Below are positions 28,109 through 37,765 of a stretch of DNA of 64,000 nt, piece by piece. The stretch is taken from contig NZ_CP038273.1 of the NCBI RefSeq assembly GCF_004571175.1, positions 1,984,001 to 2,048,000 of the forward strand, in the 5' to 3' direction. The stretch is from Legionella israelensis. GTDB taxonomy: Bacteria > Pseudomonadota > Gammaproteobacteria > Legionellales > Legionellaceae. The position numbers were made by a program, and so were the translations under genes. Numbering within the stretch: the first letter of the stretch is position 1; every line of letters starts with the position of its first letter. The notes beneath the pieces were generated by a model. That model was given only the letters and a program-made list of their open reading frames with translations, was not told the origin of the DNA and searched no databases.

Positions 28109-29809
28109 TTATTGCCATATTCGTTTCAAATATTGTTCTAATTTATCCCATCGCAAAGGCAAACTGCGAAAACCTATGATTCTGTCAGGTCGGATTAAAT
28201 ACAAACAACTTGCACTTGCTCCATAGCGTTGGTGAATCATTTGCTGATGATCATAAAATATATTTCCCTGCCATTGCAACTTCTCAGGTTTTTCTGTTGC
28301 AGCAAGAATTAACACAGGCTTTATCCACTTCGAATAATGTTTTTCTGTCTTTGTAAGAATCTCATCTATGGTTTCTGTTTGCTTTTCATGGTGATGTTCA
28401 CAGCCAGAAAATACAATTAATGCATGCCTTCCTTCCAGAAGATGATCAAACAGCCACTGTGGTTGTGAGTTTTCTTTATCTAAGAAAACATAAACATCGG
28501 GCGCTCTTTTTCCGGCAGCGGGGCCTTTGCCAAAAGTGCTCCATGCCTTTAGACAGCTTCCGTGAAGGCTATAGTGAGAATCCTGTTTAAGATGAATGGG
28601 CATGCCAATAAACTCATCAATGATGGGACTTTTTTTAATGCGAATAGATGTTTGAGACAGGATGCCGCCAAACATTTTCATGACCGGTTTGAAATTTAAA
28701 ATCAGTTCCGTGAGGTGATCTCTTATCTCGCGGGTTAAAGCCCCTGTCATGGCAAAGGAGCGTTCATTGCTATCTGATAATTGTTTGACGATTTTAAGGG
28801 TTTGACGCTGTTCAATATCATAACTATCCAAGAGAGTCTCTTTCGCTTCCCTGCGGCAAACCAGAGCGAGTTTCCATCCTAAATTGGTGGCATCGAGAAT
28901 GCCTGAGTTCATTCCCAAAGACGTGAGAGGACTCACCTGATGAGCAGCATCGCCGCATAAAAAGACTCGACCTTTTCTTCGTTGTTTAACAGACTTGTTA
29001 TAGGTATGAAAATGCGATATCCAGTTCGGATTTTTCAAGGTTCCGGGTATACTGCATAGCTCATTGAATTGTTGTTGGAAAAATTCGAGTGTCGGGGTTT
29101 CTCCAGCTTGGTATTCCATGTTTTTGGGCAATGAGACTAAAATACCCCAGCGATGGGCAGGCAGCGCTCCAACGCTACAAAATCCTTTTTTCGCCAGGAA
29201 AAAATACCAGTCTTTAGCATCAAATTGCCCATCCAGTTCCACATCAGCAATCATATAGTGAGATGGATATTTTTTGCCTTTTTGTTCGATACCGGCTTTC
29301 TCCCGTACCTTACTTTTTGCCCCATCACAACCAATGAGGTACTGGCAGTTGACGGTAAAGGACTGGCCGTTTTTTTCAAGGCTTACCCTGAGTTGATCTT
29401 GTTTTTCTTCGTAATCCTTAAAGCCAGTCTCCCAGGAAACATCACCCTTCATCTGTTGCAGCAGCTGATATTGAAATTTCTCCACGTAATTTTGCCCTAA
29501 AAGACAAGCGTATGGATATTTTGAATCAATGCCTGTCCATGGTAGATGCAAAGATGGTCTTTTTTCGATATAAACCGATAAGGCATGAGTAAAAATACCT
29601 GTTTGTTCAAAAGGTGCGGCATAATTTAAATCAGAAAAGCATTCCAGTGATAAAGAAGAGATAGCGGTCGCTTTCATGATGGTTGATACTTGCGATTTTT
29701 TATCTACCAACAAAAAAGAGATACCAGCTCTTGCCAGATATAAGGCAAGCATAAACCCCGTGGGACCAGCGCCAACAATCACAACATCATATTTATCCTG
29801 AAATTGCAT
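28109..29809 (-). CDS. FAD-dependent aromatic-ring-type monooxygenase
   Basis: A 566-residue flavoprotein of the PheA/TfdB/MhpA class. The Rossmann FAD loop is VVIVGAGPTGFMLALYLARA (residues 9-28), and the second flavin motif GRVFLCGDAAHQVSP with the downstream GMNSGILDATNLGWKLA block is present. A C-terminal thioredoxin-like domain (about 430-566) replaces an active redox site, as usual in this class. It uses NAD(P)H and O2 to hydroxylate phenols or related rings; substrate not deducible. Monocistronic. Confidence 0.85.
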   Translation of the reverse strand: MQFQDKYDVVIVGAGPTGFMLALYLARAGISFLLVDKKSQVSTIMKATAISSLSLECFSDLNYAAPFEQTGIFTHALSVYIEKRPSLHLPWTGIDSKYPYACLLGQNYVEKFQYQLLQQMKGDVSWETGFKDYEEKQDQLRVSLEKNGQSFTVNCQYLIGCDGAKSKVREKAGIEQKGKKYPSHYMIADVELDGQFDAKDWYFFLAKKGFCSVGALPAHRWGILVSLPKNMEYQAGETPTLEFFQQQFNELCSIPGTLKNPNWISHFHTYNKSVKQRRKGRVFLCGDAAHQVSPLTSLGMNSGILDATNLGWKLALVCRREAKETLLDSYDIEQRQTLKIVKQLSDSNERSFAMTGALTREIRDHLTELILNFKPVMKMFGGILSQTSIRIKKSPIIDEFIGMPIHLKQDSHYSLHGSCLKAWSTFGKGPAAGKRAPDVYVFLDKENSQPQWLFDHLLEGRHALIVFSGCEHHHEKQTETIDEILTKTEKHYSKWIKPVLILAATEKPEKLQWQGNIFYDHQQMIHQRYGASASCLYLIRPDRIIGFRSLPLRWDKLEQYLKRIWQ

Positions 29810-29988
29810 CTATATTGCTCCCGTCTTACTTATAAGTTCTTAGCTAAGCTTAGTTGATATGAACGCTATGGTACAAATACAGATTAGCTTAGAGCCTCAG
29901 ATCCAGAAGAGCAAATTTGAGCAAAGAAAGACTGAGTAAATTTAACCTTTCAGTGGTGCGCTGGCGGGGTGTTAATCGATCCTTGTTT

Positions 29989-30477
29989 TTAAAAAGAGGC
30001 AGAACTGTGTTGGTAAATGTTTGCATTTTCATGTTGTAATAAATCTAATTTATAAGACAAGGCAGATGGATTCCCCATGTAGCCGCCATGATTATGTTTG
30101 CCTACGACCCGGTGACAGGGAATAAACAAGGCTAGAGGATTTCTCTTGCAGGCTTGCCCCACAGCACGGGGGCTGCTTTGCAGAGAACCTGCTAATTCAC
30201 CGTAGGTTATGGTCCGGCCGACAGGAATGACCAATAGAGCATTCCACACTTTGAGTTGATAAACACTGCCTGTCGGTTTTAGGGGTAATTGAAACCGGTG
30301 ATGTGGATTTTTAAGGTAGGACGTTAATTCTTCGGCAACAAGCATAGAAAGGGGGTGATCAATGGGATCACCTTTGGTTTTGGTAAATAAAGATTGATAA
30401 ATGTAATGCTCATCATGTTTTACATTCAGCCAACCAAAAGGTGTTTTAAATGTTGAACTGATGAGCATGTCAAGCAT
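29989..30477 (-). CDS. ogt: methylated-DNA-protein-cysteine methyltransferase
   Basis: A 162-residue suicide repair protein that takes methyl groups from O6-methylguanine onto Cys121 in the motif IPCHRVVG. The helix-turn-helix reading segment SSPRAVGQACKRNP lies just before, and the shortened N-terminal domain lacks the Ada activator part, so Ogt/MGMT type. Its ATG overlaps the rplS stop as TAATG, placing a repair gene at the end of the ribosomal operon and suggesting coupled translation. Confidence 0.93.
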   Translation of the reverse strand: MLDMLISSTFKTPFGWLNVKHDEHYIYQSLFTKTKGDPIDHPLSMLVAEELTSYLKNPHHRFQLPLKPTGSVYQLKVWNALLVIPVGRTITYGELAGSLQSSPRAVGQACKRNPLALFIPCHRVVGKHNHGGYMGNPSALSYKLDLLQHENANIYQHSSASF

Positions 30478-30842
30478 TAACTGTCTTTTTTGGTATTCAA
30501 TTTTTCTTTAATACGGGCAGCACGGCCAGTCAGGTTGCGTAGATAATAAAGTTTAGCACGACGCACATCCCCTCGACGTAATACTTTAATGCTGTCAACA
30601 ATAGGACTGTAGGTTTGAAAGACACGCTCAACACCGATGCCGTGAGATATTTTACGCACAGTAAAAGCGGAGTTTAAACCACGATTTCGTTTAGCAATAA
30701 CAATGCCTTCGAAAGCCTGCAGCCGTTCACGAGAGCCTTCAGTTACTTTAACCTGAACCTGAACGGTATCTCCGGCATTGAATTCTGGAATTGTTTTGCC
30801 TTGCATTTGCTCAGCATTGATTTGATCAATAATATTTGTCAT
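30477..30842 (-). CDS. rplS: ribosomal protein L19
   Basis: A 121-residue protein matching L19 along its length, including [32 protein letters not shown] and the C-terminal [20 protein letters not shown]. Part of the 50S subunit at the 30S interface. It is the last ribosomal gene of the rpsP-rimM-trmD-rplS order and is separated from trmD by 145 bases, an unusually wide gap that may hold its own promoter or an attenuator. Confidence 0.98.
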   Translation of the reverse strand: MTNIIDQINAEQMQGKTIPEFNAGDTVQVQVKVTEGSRERLQAFEGIVIAKRNRGLNSAFTVRKISHGIGVERVFQTYSPIVDSIKVLRRGDVRRAKLYYLRNLTGRAARIKEKLNTKKDS

Positions 30843-30987
30843 GAGTCACTCCTAAAAGGGGAGGCGCTTTGCGTTTTTACGACCTGGCCGAAAAAATTTT
30901 AATTTTCAAGTACAGCAGCATGGGCTGTTCAGGAAAATCAAAGCTTTTTCGACTCAAGCCAGCGAAACGTTAAAGAGCCAATATGGT

Positions 30988-31731
30988 TTAATCACCATGT
31001 TCTTGTTTAAATTCATTTAACAATTTTTCATCAGTTTCGTCTAATTGTACTGACTCCAATAAGTCAGGTCGTTTAAGCCATGTTTGACCCAAAGCTTGTT
31101 TTCGACGCCAGATTTCTATCTCCTTGTGATGACCTTTAAGCAGTACTTCCGGCACATTCATGCCGTGAACACTTGCAGGTCTGGTATAGTGTGGATAATC
31201 CAGCAAGCCGCTCATGAATGAATCATGTATTGCGGATTGCGGATGTCCCAGACTTCCAGGTATTAAGCGGACCATTGCATCAATAAATACCATGGCAGCC
31301 AGTTCACCACCGCTTAAAATAAAATTTCCTAAAGACCATTCCTCATCGATATCATGCTGAATGACCCGTTCATCCACTCCCTCATATCGACCAGCCACAA
31401 AAATGAAGGACTGATGATTAGCCACTATCTTATTCAGATCGGCCTGGTTAACCATTTTGCCCTGGGGGCTCAGATATATGGTTTTGCTATTGTTTGGCAT
31501 CTGCTGACGTGCATGTCCAATGGCTGCATGCAATGGTTCATACATCATCACCATGCCTGGACCTCCACCATAAGGTTTATCATCTACCTGACGGTAAGGC
31601 CTCGATGCCCAGTCACGAGGGTTCCAGTAATCGATTTTTACCAGTCCTTGTTCAATAGCACGACCTGTAATGCCAAAGTGCAAGCTATTAAACATTTCTG
31701 GCATCAGGCTTATCACGCCTAAATGCAACAT
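30988..31731 (-). CDS. trmD: TrmD, tRNA (guanine-37-N1)-methyltransferase
   Basis: A 247-residue SPOUT enzyme. The deep-knot segments are visible as YLSPQGKMVNQ, FVAGRYEGVDERV and WSLGNFILSGGELAAM, which bind S-adenosylmethionine, and the N-terminal GGGPGMVMM loop is intact. It methylates G37 of certain tRNAs and guards against frameshifting. It starts two bases after the rimM stop. Confidence 0.98.
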   Translation of the reverse strand: MLHLGVISLMPEMFNSLHFGITGRAIEQGLVKIDYWNPRDWASRPYRQVDDKPYGGGPGMVMMYEPLHAAIGHARQQMPNNSKTIYLSPQGKMVNQADLNKIVANHQSFIFVAGRYEGVDERVIQHDIDEEWSLGNFILSGGELAAMVFIDAMVRLIPGSLGHPQSAIHDSFMSGLLDYPHYTRPASVHGMNVPEVLLKGHHKEIEIWRRKQALGQTWLKRPDLLESVQLDETDEKLLNEFKQEHGD

Positions 31732-31733
31732 GG

Positions 31734-32243
31734 TTAAATATCCAAATCCCAGTCAACTTTAATAAATCGTTTATCCTTATTGACTTCCAAGATGACTTGT
31801 TCAGGTAAATAAGGTATTAAATGCCTTTTTTCACTTGTCACTACCAACACATCATTAGCACCGGTGGGCATGATGTCAGTTATTTTTCCCAATTCTTTTC
31901 CGTCACGATTAATGACTTGCATCCCTATAAGTTCATACCAATAATACTCACCGGGTTTAAGTTCAGGCAAACTGTCTTTACTAACCGCTATTTCAATATT
32001 TGTTAATTGAGAGGCCAATTCTCGTCGTTCATAGCCTTCGATGAGCGCCAGAATGGATTTATTATTCACTTTAACTTGTAATGGCTTAACAGGAAGCCAC
32101 TGTTCATTCAAAAACATGTGCCAATTATTGTAAGACAATATATTATCGCGGGGATCAGTATAAGAATGAACGGTTATAAACCCCTTAACGCCATGTACCC
32201 GACCAAAACGCCCTACAATAATCCACGCCTTTTTTTTATTCAC
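31734..32243 (-). CDS. rimM: RimM, 16S rRNA processing protein
   Basis: A 169-residue protein of normal length, with the N-terminal [17 protein letters not shown] block and the C-terminal PRC-barrel motif GANDVLVV...LIPYLPE. RimM helps assemble the 30S head and binds S19. The start codon is GTG, overlapping the rpsP stop by eight bases, and the gene lies between rpsP and trmD as in other gammaproteobacteria. Confidence 0.97.
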   Translation of the reverse strand: MNKKKAWIIVGRFGRVHGVKGFITVHSYTDPRDNILSYNNWHMFLNEQWLPVKPLQVKVNNKSILALIEGYERRELASQLTNIEIAVSKDSLPELKPGEYYWYELIGMQVINRDGKELGKITDIMPTGANDVLVVTSEKRHLIPYLPEQVILEVNKDKRFIKVDWDLDI

Positions 32244-32499
32244 TTTTCTCAGCAGCTGATGTTGCGTATTCTTTAATTAATCCTTTAACACGCTCAGATA
32301 ACTGCGCACCTGTTTCGCACCATTTGTTCACTTTTTCCCTGTCCAGATGCAAACGAACTTCCTGGCCCCGGGCGACAGGGTTGAAATACCCTACTCGCTC
32401 AATGTAGTTCCCATCACGACGTTTGCGGCTATCGGTGACAACAATATGGTAAAAAGGACGCTTTTTGGCGCCGGCTCTTGATAAACGTATAACGACCAT
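32236..32499 (-). CDS. rpsP: ribosomal protein S16
   Basis: An 87-residue protein starting [20 protein letters not shown], the conserved S16 opening, and ending in the usual acidic, alanine-rich tail. First gene of the rpsP-rimM-trmD-rplS cluster; a 163-base spacer separates it from the ffh stop and should hold its promoter. Confidence 0.98.
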   Translation of the reverse strand: MVVIRLSRAGAKKRPFYHIVVTDSRKRRDGNYIERVGYFNPVARGQEVRLHLDREKVNKWCETGAQLSERVKGLIKEYATSAAEKSE

Positions 32500-32662
32500 T
32501 ATTTTCCTCTACCTTGAAGTAGTTATGTAAAAATGCGTTGTATTGTACGAAAATTAACTCGCCATGTGAAGAGCTTACTATAATTATTTGCTGCAATTTT
32601 CCACATAAAAAAATATATTGTTTGACCGGTAGTATAAAAACCGGGCTTCTGAGCAATTTTTA

Positions 32663-34039
32663 TTATTTGCGGTCACTTGGAAATAAATCTTTCATTCCAG
32701 CCATACCTCCCATTCCCCGCATGAGCTTTTGCATGCTTCCGGGTTTGGTAAATTTCTTCATCATTTTTTGCATCTTTTCAAATTGTTTTAAAAGGCGATT
32801 CACGTCCTGAATTTGCAATCCAGCGCCATTTGCAATCCGCTTTTTGCGTGAACCGACAATAATTTTGGGAATGCGTCGCTCTTTGGGGGTCATGGAGTTG
32901 ATAATGGCAATGGTCTGTGCCATGGCTTTGTCATTGATCTGCTGCATAGCCTGCTGCGGCAATTGGCTCATGCCCGGGAGCTTGTTCATCATTCCGGAAA
33001 TACCCCCCAAATTATTCATTTGCAGTAATTGTTGCTTAAAGTCTTCCAGATCAAATCCTTTTCCTTTTTTCAGCTTTTTGGCCAGTTTTTCACTGGCTTT
33101 TTTATCCGCTTTTCGTTCCACTTCCTCAATGAGGGTCAGCATGTCGCCCATGCCGAGAATACGCGAGGCGATTCGTTCCGGATGAAAAGGCTCAAGCGCA
33201 TCGGTTTTTTCACCGCTACCGAGAAATTTGATGGGCCTGCCTGTGATCTGACGAACCGATAGTGCTGCACCGCCTCGGGCATCACCATCTGTTTTGGTCA
33301 GGATAACACCTGTCAGTGGCAGCGCCTCATGAAAGGCTTTTGCTGTATTGGCTGCATCCTGTCCTGTCATGCTGTCCACGACAAACAGTGTTTCGATGGG
33401 ATTGACCGTCTTGTGCAAAGACTGAATTTCATCCATCATGGCTTCATCAATATGAAGCCGACCGGCTGTATCAATGATAAGCACATCCATATATTGTTTT
33501 TTGGCTGCATCCAGGGCTTTCTGTGCGATGTCAGTCGGCTTTTCCTGCGTCTGGGAGGGAAAAAAGGCAACGTCCAGTTCATCAGCAAGAACATTTAACT
33601 GATGTATGGCTGCCGGGCGGTAAACGTCGGTGCTGACGACCATGACCTTTTTCTTTTCTTGTTCCTTTAAATAACGAGCCAACTTTGCGGTACTGGTGGT
33701 TTTACCTGAACCCTGCAATCCAGCCATAAGAAAGACAGCCGGGGGCTGGGTTTTAAAATTTAATTCAGCACGTTCGTCCCCCATAACGTGCACCAGCTCA
33801 TCGTTTACGATTTTTATAAAGGCTTGATCCGGTTGCAAGTGGGTGCTGACTTCCTGCCCCAGTGCCTTTTGCTTAACCTGTTCAATGAACGTCTTGATCA
33901 CTGGCAATGCCACATCCGCTTCAAGCAGCGACATGCGAACTTCGCGTAAAGCCTGTTGTATATTCTCTTCAGTAAGTCGTCCTTTACCGCTAAGATGTTT
34001 AAATGTGCGGTTTAAGCGTTCAGTTAAATTTTCAAACAT
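32663..34039 (-). CDS. ffh: Ffh, signal recognition particle protein
   Basis: A 458-residue GTPase when begun at the ATG at 34039; the frame is open 15 codons further but MFENLTERLNR is the normal Ffh start. G1 loop is GLQGSGKTTSTAKLA, followed by DVYRPAAIHQL and DTAGRLHIDEAMM. The C-terminal methionine-rich M domain (MNNLGGISGMMNKLPGM onward) binds 4.5S RNA and signal sequences. It delivers nascent inner-membrane proteins to FtsY. Neighbourhood with rpsP is conserved in gammaproteobacteria. Confidence 0.98.
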   Translation of the reverse strand: MFENLTERLNRTFKHLSGKGRLTEENIQQALREVRMSLLEADVALPVIKTFIEQVKQKALGQEVSTHLQPDQAFIKIVNDELVHVMGDERAELNFKTQPPAVFLMAGLQGSGKTTSTAKLARYLKEQEKKKVMVVSTDVYRPAAIHQLNVLADELDVAFFPSQTQEKPTDIAQKALDAAKKQYMDVLIIDTAGRLHIDEAMMDEIQSLHKTVNPIETLFVVDSMTGQDAANTAKAFHEALPLTGVILTKTDGDARGGAALSVRQITGRPIKFLGSGEKTDALEPFHPERIASRILGMGDMLTLIEEVERKADKKASEKLAKKLKKGKGFDLEDFKQQLLQMNNLGGISGMMNKLPGMSQLPQQAMQQINDKAMAQTIAIINSMTPKERRIPKIIVGSRKKRIANGAGLQIQDVNRLLKQFEKMQKMMKKFTKPGSMQKLMRGMGGMAGMKDLFPSDRK

Positions 34040-34142
34040 AGTTATCACCAGAAAGATATCAAAGGGGAAATTGGCGGCTCCCAATTTGCCTGTTCAATAA
34101 AAGAACATTTTTTAGCCGTTAATGAGTGATAGCATAGCAGAT

Positions 34143-35843
34143 TTATAGATTCATGTGTAATTGCCCGCGAGAAATCGTACCTAAGACTTTAATCGATGAG
34201 TTGCCAGACGGGGTTAAAGGATCTGCGCTTAAAAGGGTCATATCGGCAAGCTTACCCACTTCCAGGGTGCCTTTCTCTTTTTCCAGACCATAAAATAAGG
34301 CGTTATCAATGGTTATGGCTCTTAAGGTGTCCTCGGCGCTGATGCGCTGATGCGGTGCATAATATTGAGGGCAGTTGCGATTTAAAGGGTATTGCCAGCT
34401 TTGCACTTTACGGGTTTGCATGCGTTGCATCATCTTTAAAGGTTGCAGAGGCGTTACGGGTGCATTGGCATACATGCTTATTGTGTTGAAGCTCTTTTTG
34501 GCCTGACGAAGTGGATTATTAAAATGTGCTCTTTCAGGACCGACAATTTCATGACACATTGCTTCTCCCCAGTAATAAAGATGGGGCGCAAACCAACTGG
34601 CGCTCATGCTCAAATAATTCATCCGCTGGAATTGATCTTTCCTGATAACCTGTGCATTAAGTAATTTGGGTTTAAAATGAGGGTGCTTTTGTTGAGTCTT
34701 TTGCGTCATGTTAAGAGCAACATCAATGGCTGCGTCACCGTGAGCTTCAAAAGCCAATGATATTTTTTCTTTTGCCGCCGTTATAACCTGCTCTTCCATC
34801 TTTCGAGGACTGATGGCTAAGCTGCCTCTCCAGCTTCTGTCATAACCAATAGGGGGGAAAGAATAAGGTGCACTGAGATAGGCAGCGTAATCACCCAGGC
34901 TGCCGTCTATTTTAAGGATATAGTAGCCAGAATAAAATCTTTTAAAATCCTTCTGTACAAGATTCAGTAGTTTTATATGCCATAAATTTGAGGCATTGAA
35001 AATAACATCTACCGGAGAATCGTTATTGATGATGCGGGCATACGTATCTAGCCAGGCTGGATGAAATTGATTTTCACTAATGGTGGTGTATCCTTGGGAA
35101 GAAAAAAAATCAATCGCTGTCATGATGGCTTTTTCCAGTTCATTTTTGCCGAGGATACTTACTAGAAAGGACTGAAAATCTTTGGAATTGATTTTGCCTT
35201 CTTCATCAATGGCAATAGTCGGATCAAGCTCTTTAATTTCCCGGGCTGCTTTATCATTCAATAAAGCGGATTGTTCTGAAGAGTAAAAGACTACTATGGC
35301 TTTATCCTTACTTATTTTATTCAGCTTGTTCTGAGTTAAAGGCTCTCCTTTTAAACGCGTACTGTCGTACCCATACACGATAATTTGTTGTTCATTAGAT
35401 GCGGAGATTTTATCAGCCAGAGTCGATAAAAACATGTCGGTGGTTTTAATTGGTTTCCAGTTTTTTTGATGGAAGGTATTGGTTGTAGACAAATCGATGC
35501 TGTGATTGGCCAGCCAGCCATATAACACCAACAGGCTTCCCGAATCAATAAATCCGGGGGTCACATAGGCTTTTTTCAGATCAATGATTTCCGTATGCGA
35601 GCCACGGCATTTTTCCATAATTGTTTTTTCATCACCTACAGCTGCCAATCGATGGTGAATGACGGCAACTGCTTCAGCACGTGGCTTTTGCGGATCCAAG
35701 GTAATGAAAGTGGCATTGTGGTATATCTGATGTGCGTCCTGGCAAAGATGAAATGGAGGAGTTTCTGTTGATTTTGCAGAGACGGGGGATAAAAAAAGAC
35801 AATCAATTAAAACAACGAAGACGACGGCGACAACATATTGCAT
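34143..35843 (-). CDS. secreted YtcJ-like amidohydrolase homologue lacking metal ligands
   Basis: A 566-residue protein with an N-terminal signal segment (hydrophobic residues 3-22, ending VSA). Its overall pattern follows the YtcJ / Amidohydro_3 family: TPGFID at 95-100, LKIDGSLGDYAAYL near 311, GPERA at 435-439, APVTPLQPL at 461-469, and the tail GTLEVGKLADMTLLSADP. Yet each place where the family normally holds a metal ligand is changed: the HxH after GFID is Gly102-x-Leu104, HAIGD is EAHGD (Glu366), EHAQ is LNAQ (Asn396), and the SDAPV aspartate is Asn460. It is probably a non-catalytic or altered-chemistry homologue in the periplasm. The frame is intact, which argues against simple decay. 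Confidence 0.8.
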   Translation of the reverse strand: MQYVVAVVFVVLIDCLFLSPVSAKSTETPPFHLCQDAHQIYHNATFITLDPQKPRAEAVAVIHHRLAAVGDEKTIMEKCRGSHTEIIDLKKAYVTPGFIDSGSLLVLYGWLANHSIDLSTTNTFHQKNWKPIKTTDMFLSTLADKISASNEQQIIVYGYDSTRLKGEPLTQNKLNKISKDKAIVVFYSSEQSALLNDKAAREIKELDPTIAIDEEGKINSKDFQSFLVSILGKNELEKAIMTAIDFFSSQGYTTISENQFHPAWLDTYARIINNDSPVDVIFNASNLWHIKLLNLVQKDFKRFYSGYYILKIDGSLGDYAAYLSAPYSFPPIGYDRSWRGSLAISPRKMEEQVITAAKEKISLAFEAHGDAAIDVALNMTQKTQQKHPHFKPKLLNAQVIRKDQFQRMNYLSMSASWFAPHLYYWGEAMCHEIVGPERAHFNNPLRQAKKSFNTISMYANAPVTPLQPLKMMQRMQTRKVQSWQYPLNRNCPQYYAPHQRISAEDTLRAITIDNALFYGLEKEKGTLEVGKLADMTLLSADPLTPSGNSSIKVLGTISRGQLHMNL

Positions 35844-35953
35844 AATTCATTATCCAACATGAACATAACTATTATAATCCTAGCGCAATATCTTGGGAAT
35901 GGTCAAAATTTGGCATGATATTTTATTTAATCCGCTTGATGTAAGAAGTGGGC

Positions 35954-36163
35954 TCAGAAAAAAAGAGAAGGAGTATCCTGCGAAGCAAAGGCGGTAAAGC
36001 GCTGGATCCGCTGTGCTATTTGAGCATTTTTGCTTTCTTTTAATGAAGTGGGATGGGCTTTATCGGTCTGTGCCGGCAAGCTTAAGTTATTTACAAAAGA
36101 CGCTATCTCCAGTAGAGTAGATAAGATTTTTTGTTTATTTTTTAACCTATTATTAAGGTTTTC
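35954..36163 (-). pseudogene. orphan 69-codon open frame, possible gene remnant
   Basis: From a TAA just above 36163 to a TGA at 35954 the frame is open and reads like protein: ENLNNRLKNKQKILSTLLEI, then a segment rich in N, L, P and A, then SKNAQIAQRIQRFTAFASQD and a short end. There is no ATG, GTG or TTG near its beginning. It may be the C-terminus of a decayed gene. No family recognised. Confidence 0.35.
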
Positions 36164-36178
36164 TTAATTTATTTTATT

Positions 36179-36184
36179 TATAAT
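36179..36184 (+). promoter_or_regulatory. possible -10 element of APC permease
   Basis: TATAAT 44 bases before the permease ATG, in a strongly AT-rich stretch. The -35 region is not recognisable, so this is tentative. Confidence 0.3.
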
Positions 36185-36228
36185 GAGAATTCTTGCTGAA
36201 GCCGTGTTTGTATAGATGAAGGAATAGA

Positions 36229-37638
36229 ATGAGCAACAGAAAGCATAGTTTAACCATTTTTAGCCTGATCATGATAACGGTAGGGTCAGTGGACAGCATC
36301 CGTAATTTACCAGCAACGGCTTTATTCGGCAGCCAATTGATTTCTTTTTTTATGATGGGCGCGTTATTTTTTCTTATTCCTACCGCACTGGTTTCGGCTG
36401 AACTGGCGTCAGGATGGCCAAAACAGGGTGGTATCTATATCTGGGTTAAGGAAGCTTTCGGTAAAAAAACAGGTTTTCTGGCGATTTGGCTTCAGTGGAT
36501 TGAAAATGTGATTTGGTATCCAACCATTTTATCCTTTGTAGCAGGAACCATAGGTTATTTGATCAATCCTCATTTGGCAAATAACCCTTATTTTCTTTGG
36601 CTTGTGATCATTGCGTCCTTTTGGGGAGCGACCTTTGTTAATCTCCGTGGAATGAGTTCATCCGCTTTCTTCAGCAATGTTTGTGCTATTTCAGGTTTAT
36701 TATTGCCCATGTCTTTAATTATTGGCCTGGGGGCGGCGTGGGTTGCGGGCGGTAATCCCCTGCAAATCAGCTTTGACGGGCAAAGTCTTGCCCCCCACTG
36801 GCAGGATAAATCCATGTGGGTATCTCTAACGGCCATTATGATGTCTTTCTGTGGTATTGAAATTGCAACCGTTCATGCAAACGATGTTAGCAATCCGCAG
36901 CGTGTTTTTCCTCGGGCACTAATGTACTCAGTCATCATTATTTTAAGTACATTAATATTTGGTTCATTAGCCATTGCTGTGGTTTTGCCTCAACAGGATA
37001 TCAATCTGGTGGCGGGAATTATGCAAGCTTTTGATGCTTTTTTTGCTCGTTATCATTTAACGGCTTTAATGCCTGTTATTGCTTTAATGCTGGTTTTAGG
37101 AGGCTTGGGAGGTGTCAGCAACTGGATCATTGCCCCGACGAAAGGATTGCTGGTTGCTGCTGAGGACGGCAATTTACCAGCGGGTTTTCGTCGAGCCAAT
37201 GAACAGGGAGCTCCTGTTGTCATGTTAATTGTGCAGGCTGTTATTGTGACCATTTTATCAGCCATGTTTTTATTTATGCCGAGCGTCAATGGCTCCTATT
37301 GGCTATTGACGGCCTTGGCTGCACAATTATATATGATGATGTATTTGCTGATGTTTGCAGCCGCCATCAAATTAAGGCTGTCTGCCCCAGAACATCCGCG
37401 CGGCTTTCGAATTCCAGGAGGGTTACCCGGTTTATTGTTGGTGGCTGGTATTGGAATAATTGGTGCAGTAGCCACGCTCATCGTTAGTTTCATTCCTCCG
37501 CAAGGCATTAATATTGGTAGCATAAGCCGTTATGAATTAACTTTAATTGTCGGTTTGATTTTAATGTGCTCACCTCCTTTTATCAGCAGCTGGTTGCAAA
37601 TGCGCAAACAAAATTACAATGAAGTTTTAGTTCCCTGA
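36229..37638 (+). CDS. APC-superfamily amino acid permease/antiporter
   Basis: A 469-residue protein with twelve predicted membrane helices. Helix 1 carries the broken-helix pattern MITVGSVDSIRNLPATALFG, and the segment ELASGWPKQGGIYIWVKEAFG after helix 2 is typical of the glutamate/GABA antiporter branch (GadC/YjeM-like) of APC transporters. It likely imports or exchanges an amino acid in the inner membrane, which suits an organism that feeds on amino acids. Substrate not deducible. The start codon follows a weak AAGGAA. Confidence 0.85.
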   Translation: MSNRKHSLTIFSLIMITVGSVDSIRNLPATALFGSQLISFFMMGALFFLIPTALVSAELASGWPKQGGIYIWVKEAFGKKTGFLAIWLQWIENVIWYPTILSFVAGTIGYLINPHLANNPYFLWLVIIASFWGATFVNLRGMSSSAFFSNVCAISGLLLPMSLIIGLGAAWVAGGNPLQISFDGQSLAPHWQDKSMWVSLTAIMMSFCGIEIATVHANDVSNPQRVFPRALMYSVIIILSTLIFGSLAIAVVLPQQDINLVAGIMQAFDAFFARYHLTALMPVIALMLVLGGLGGVSNWIIAPTKGLLVAAEDGNLPAGFRRANEQGAPVVMLIVQAVIVTILSAMFLFMPSVNGSYWLLTALAAQLYMMMYLLMFAAAIKLRLSAPEHPRGFRIPGGLPGLLLVAGIGIIGAVATLIVSFIPPQGINIGSISRYELTLIVGLILMCSPPFISSWLQMRKQNYNEVLVP

Positions 37639-37765
37639 CCATTTGCTGTTCTGTCCATTTTTGTCAAATTGATGTATGGAGTTTTTGCTGTCCATCGTGA
37701 GTTTGTATACAAAAGGGCTTTATTATTGGTTAAAATGGATTTAATCGAAATCAGCTTCTTTTTTT

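Larger units (their letters stand above)
35844..36228. other. 385-base divergent spacer with an orphan open frame
   Basis: Separates the amidohydrolase homologue (minus) from the APC permease (plus). It includes a 69-codon open frame on the minus strand (35954-36163) without a standard start codon, and a TATAAT at 36179-36184 that could be the -10 of the permease promoter, though no good -35 lies 16-18 bases before it. Confidence 0.5.

Noticed and set aside
27960..28226. 88-codon plus-strand frame after the helical orphan gene
   Set aside because: Its second half lies antisense to the monooxygenase gene and its first half crosses a GC hairpin; no ribosome-binding site.
32844..34100. Several long plus-strand frames opposite ffh
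   Set aside because: Antisense shadows of a well-conserved gene; codon pattern follows ffh.
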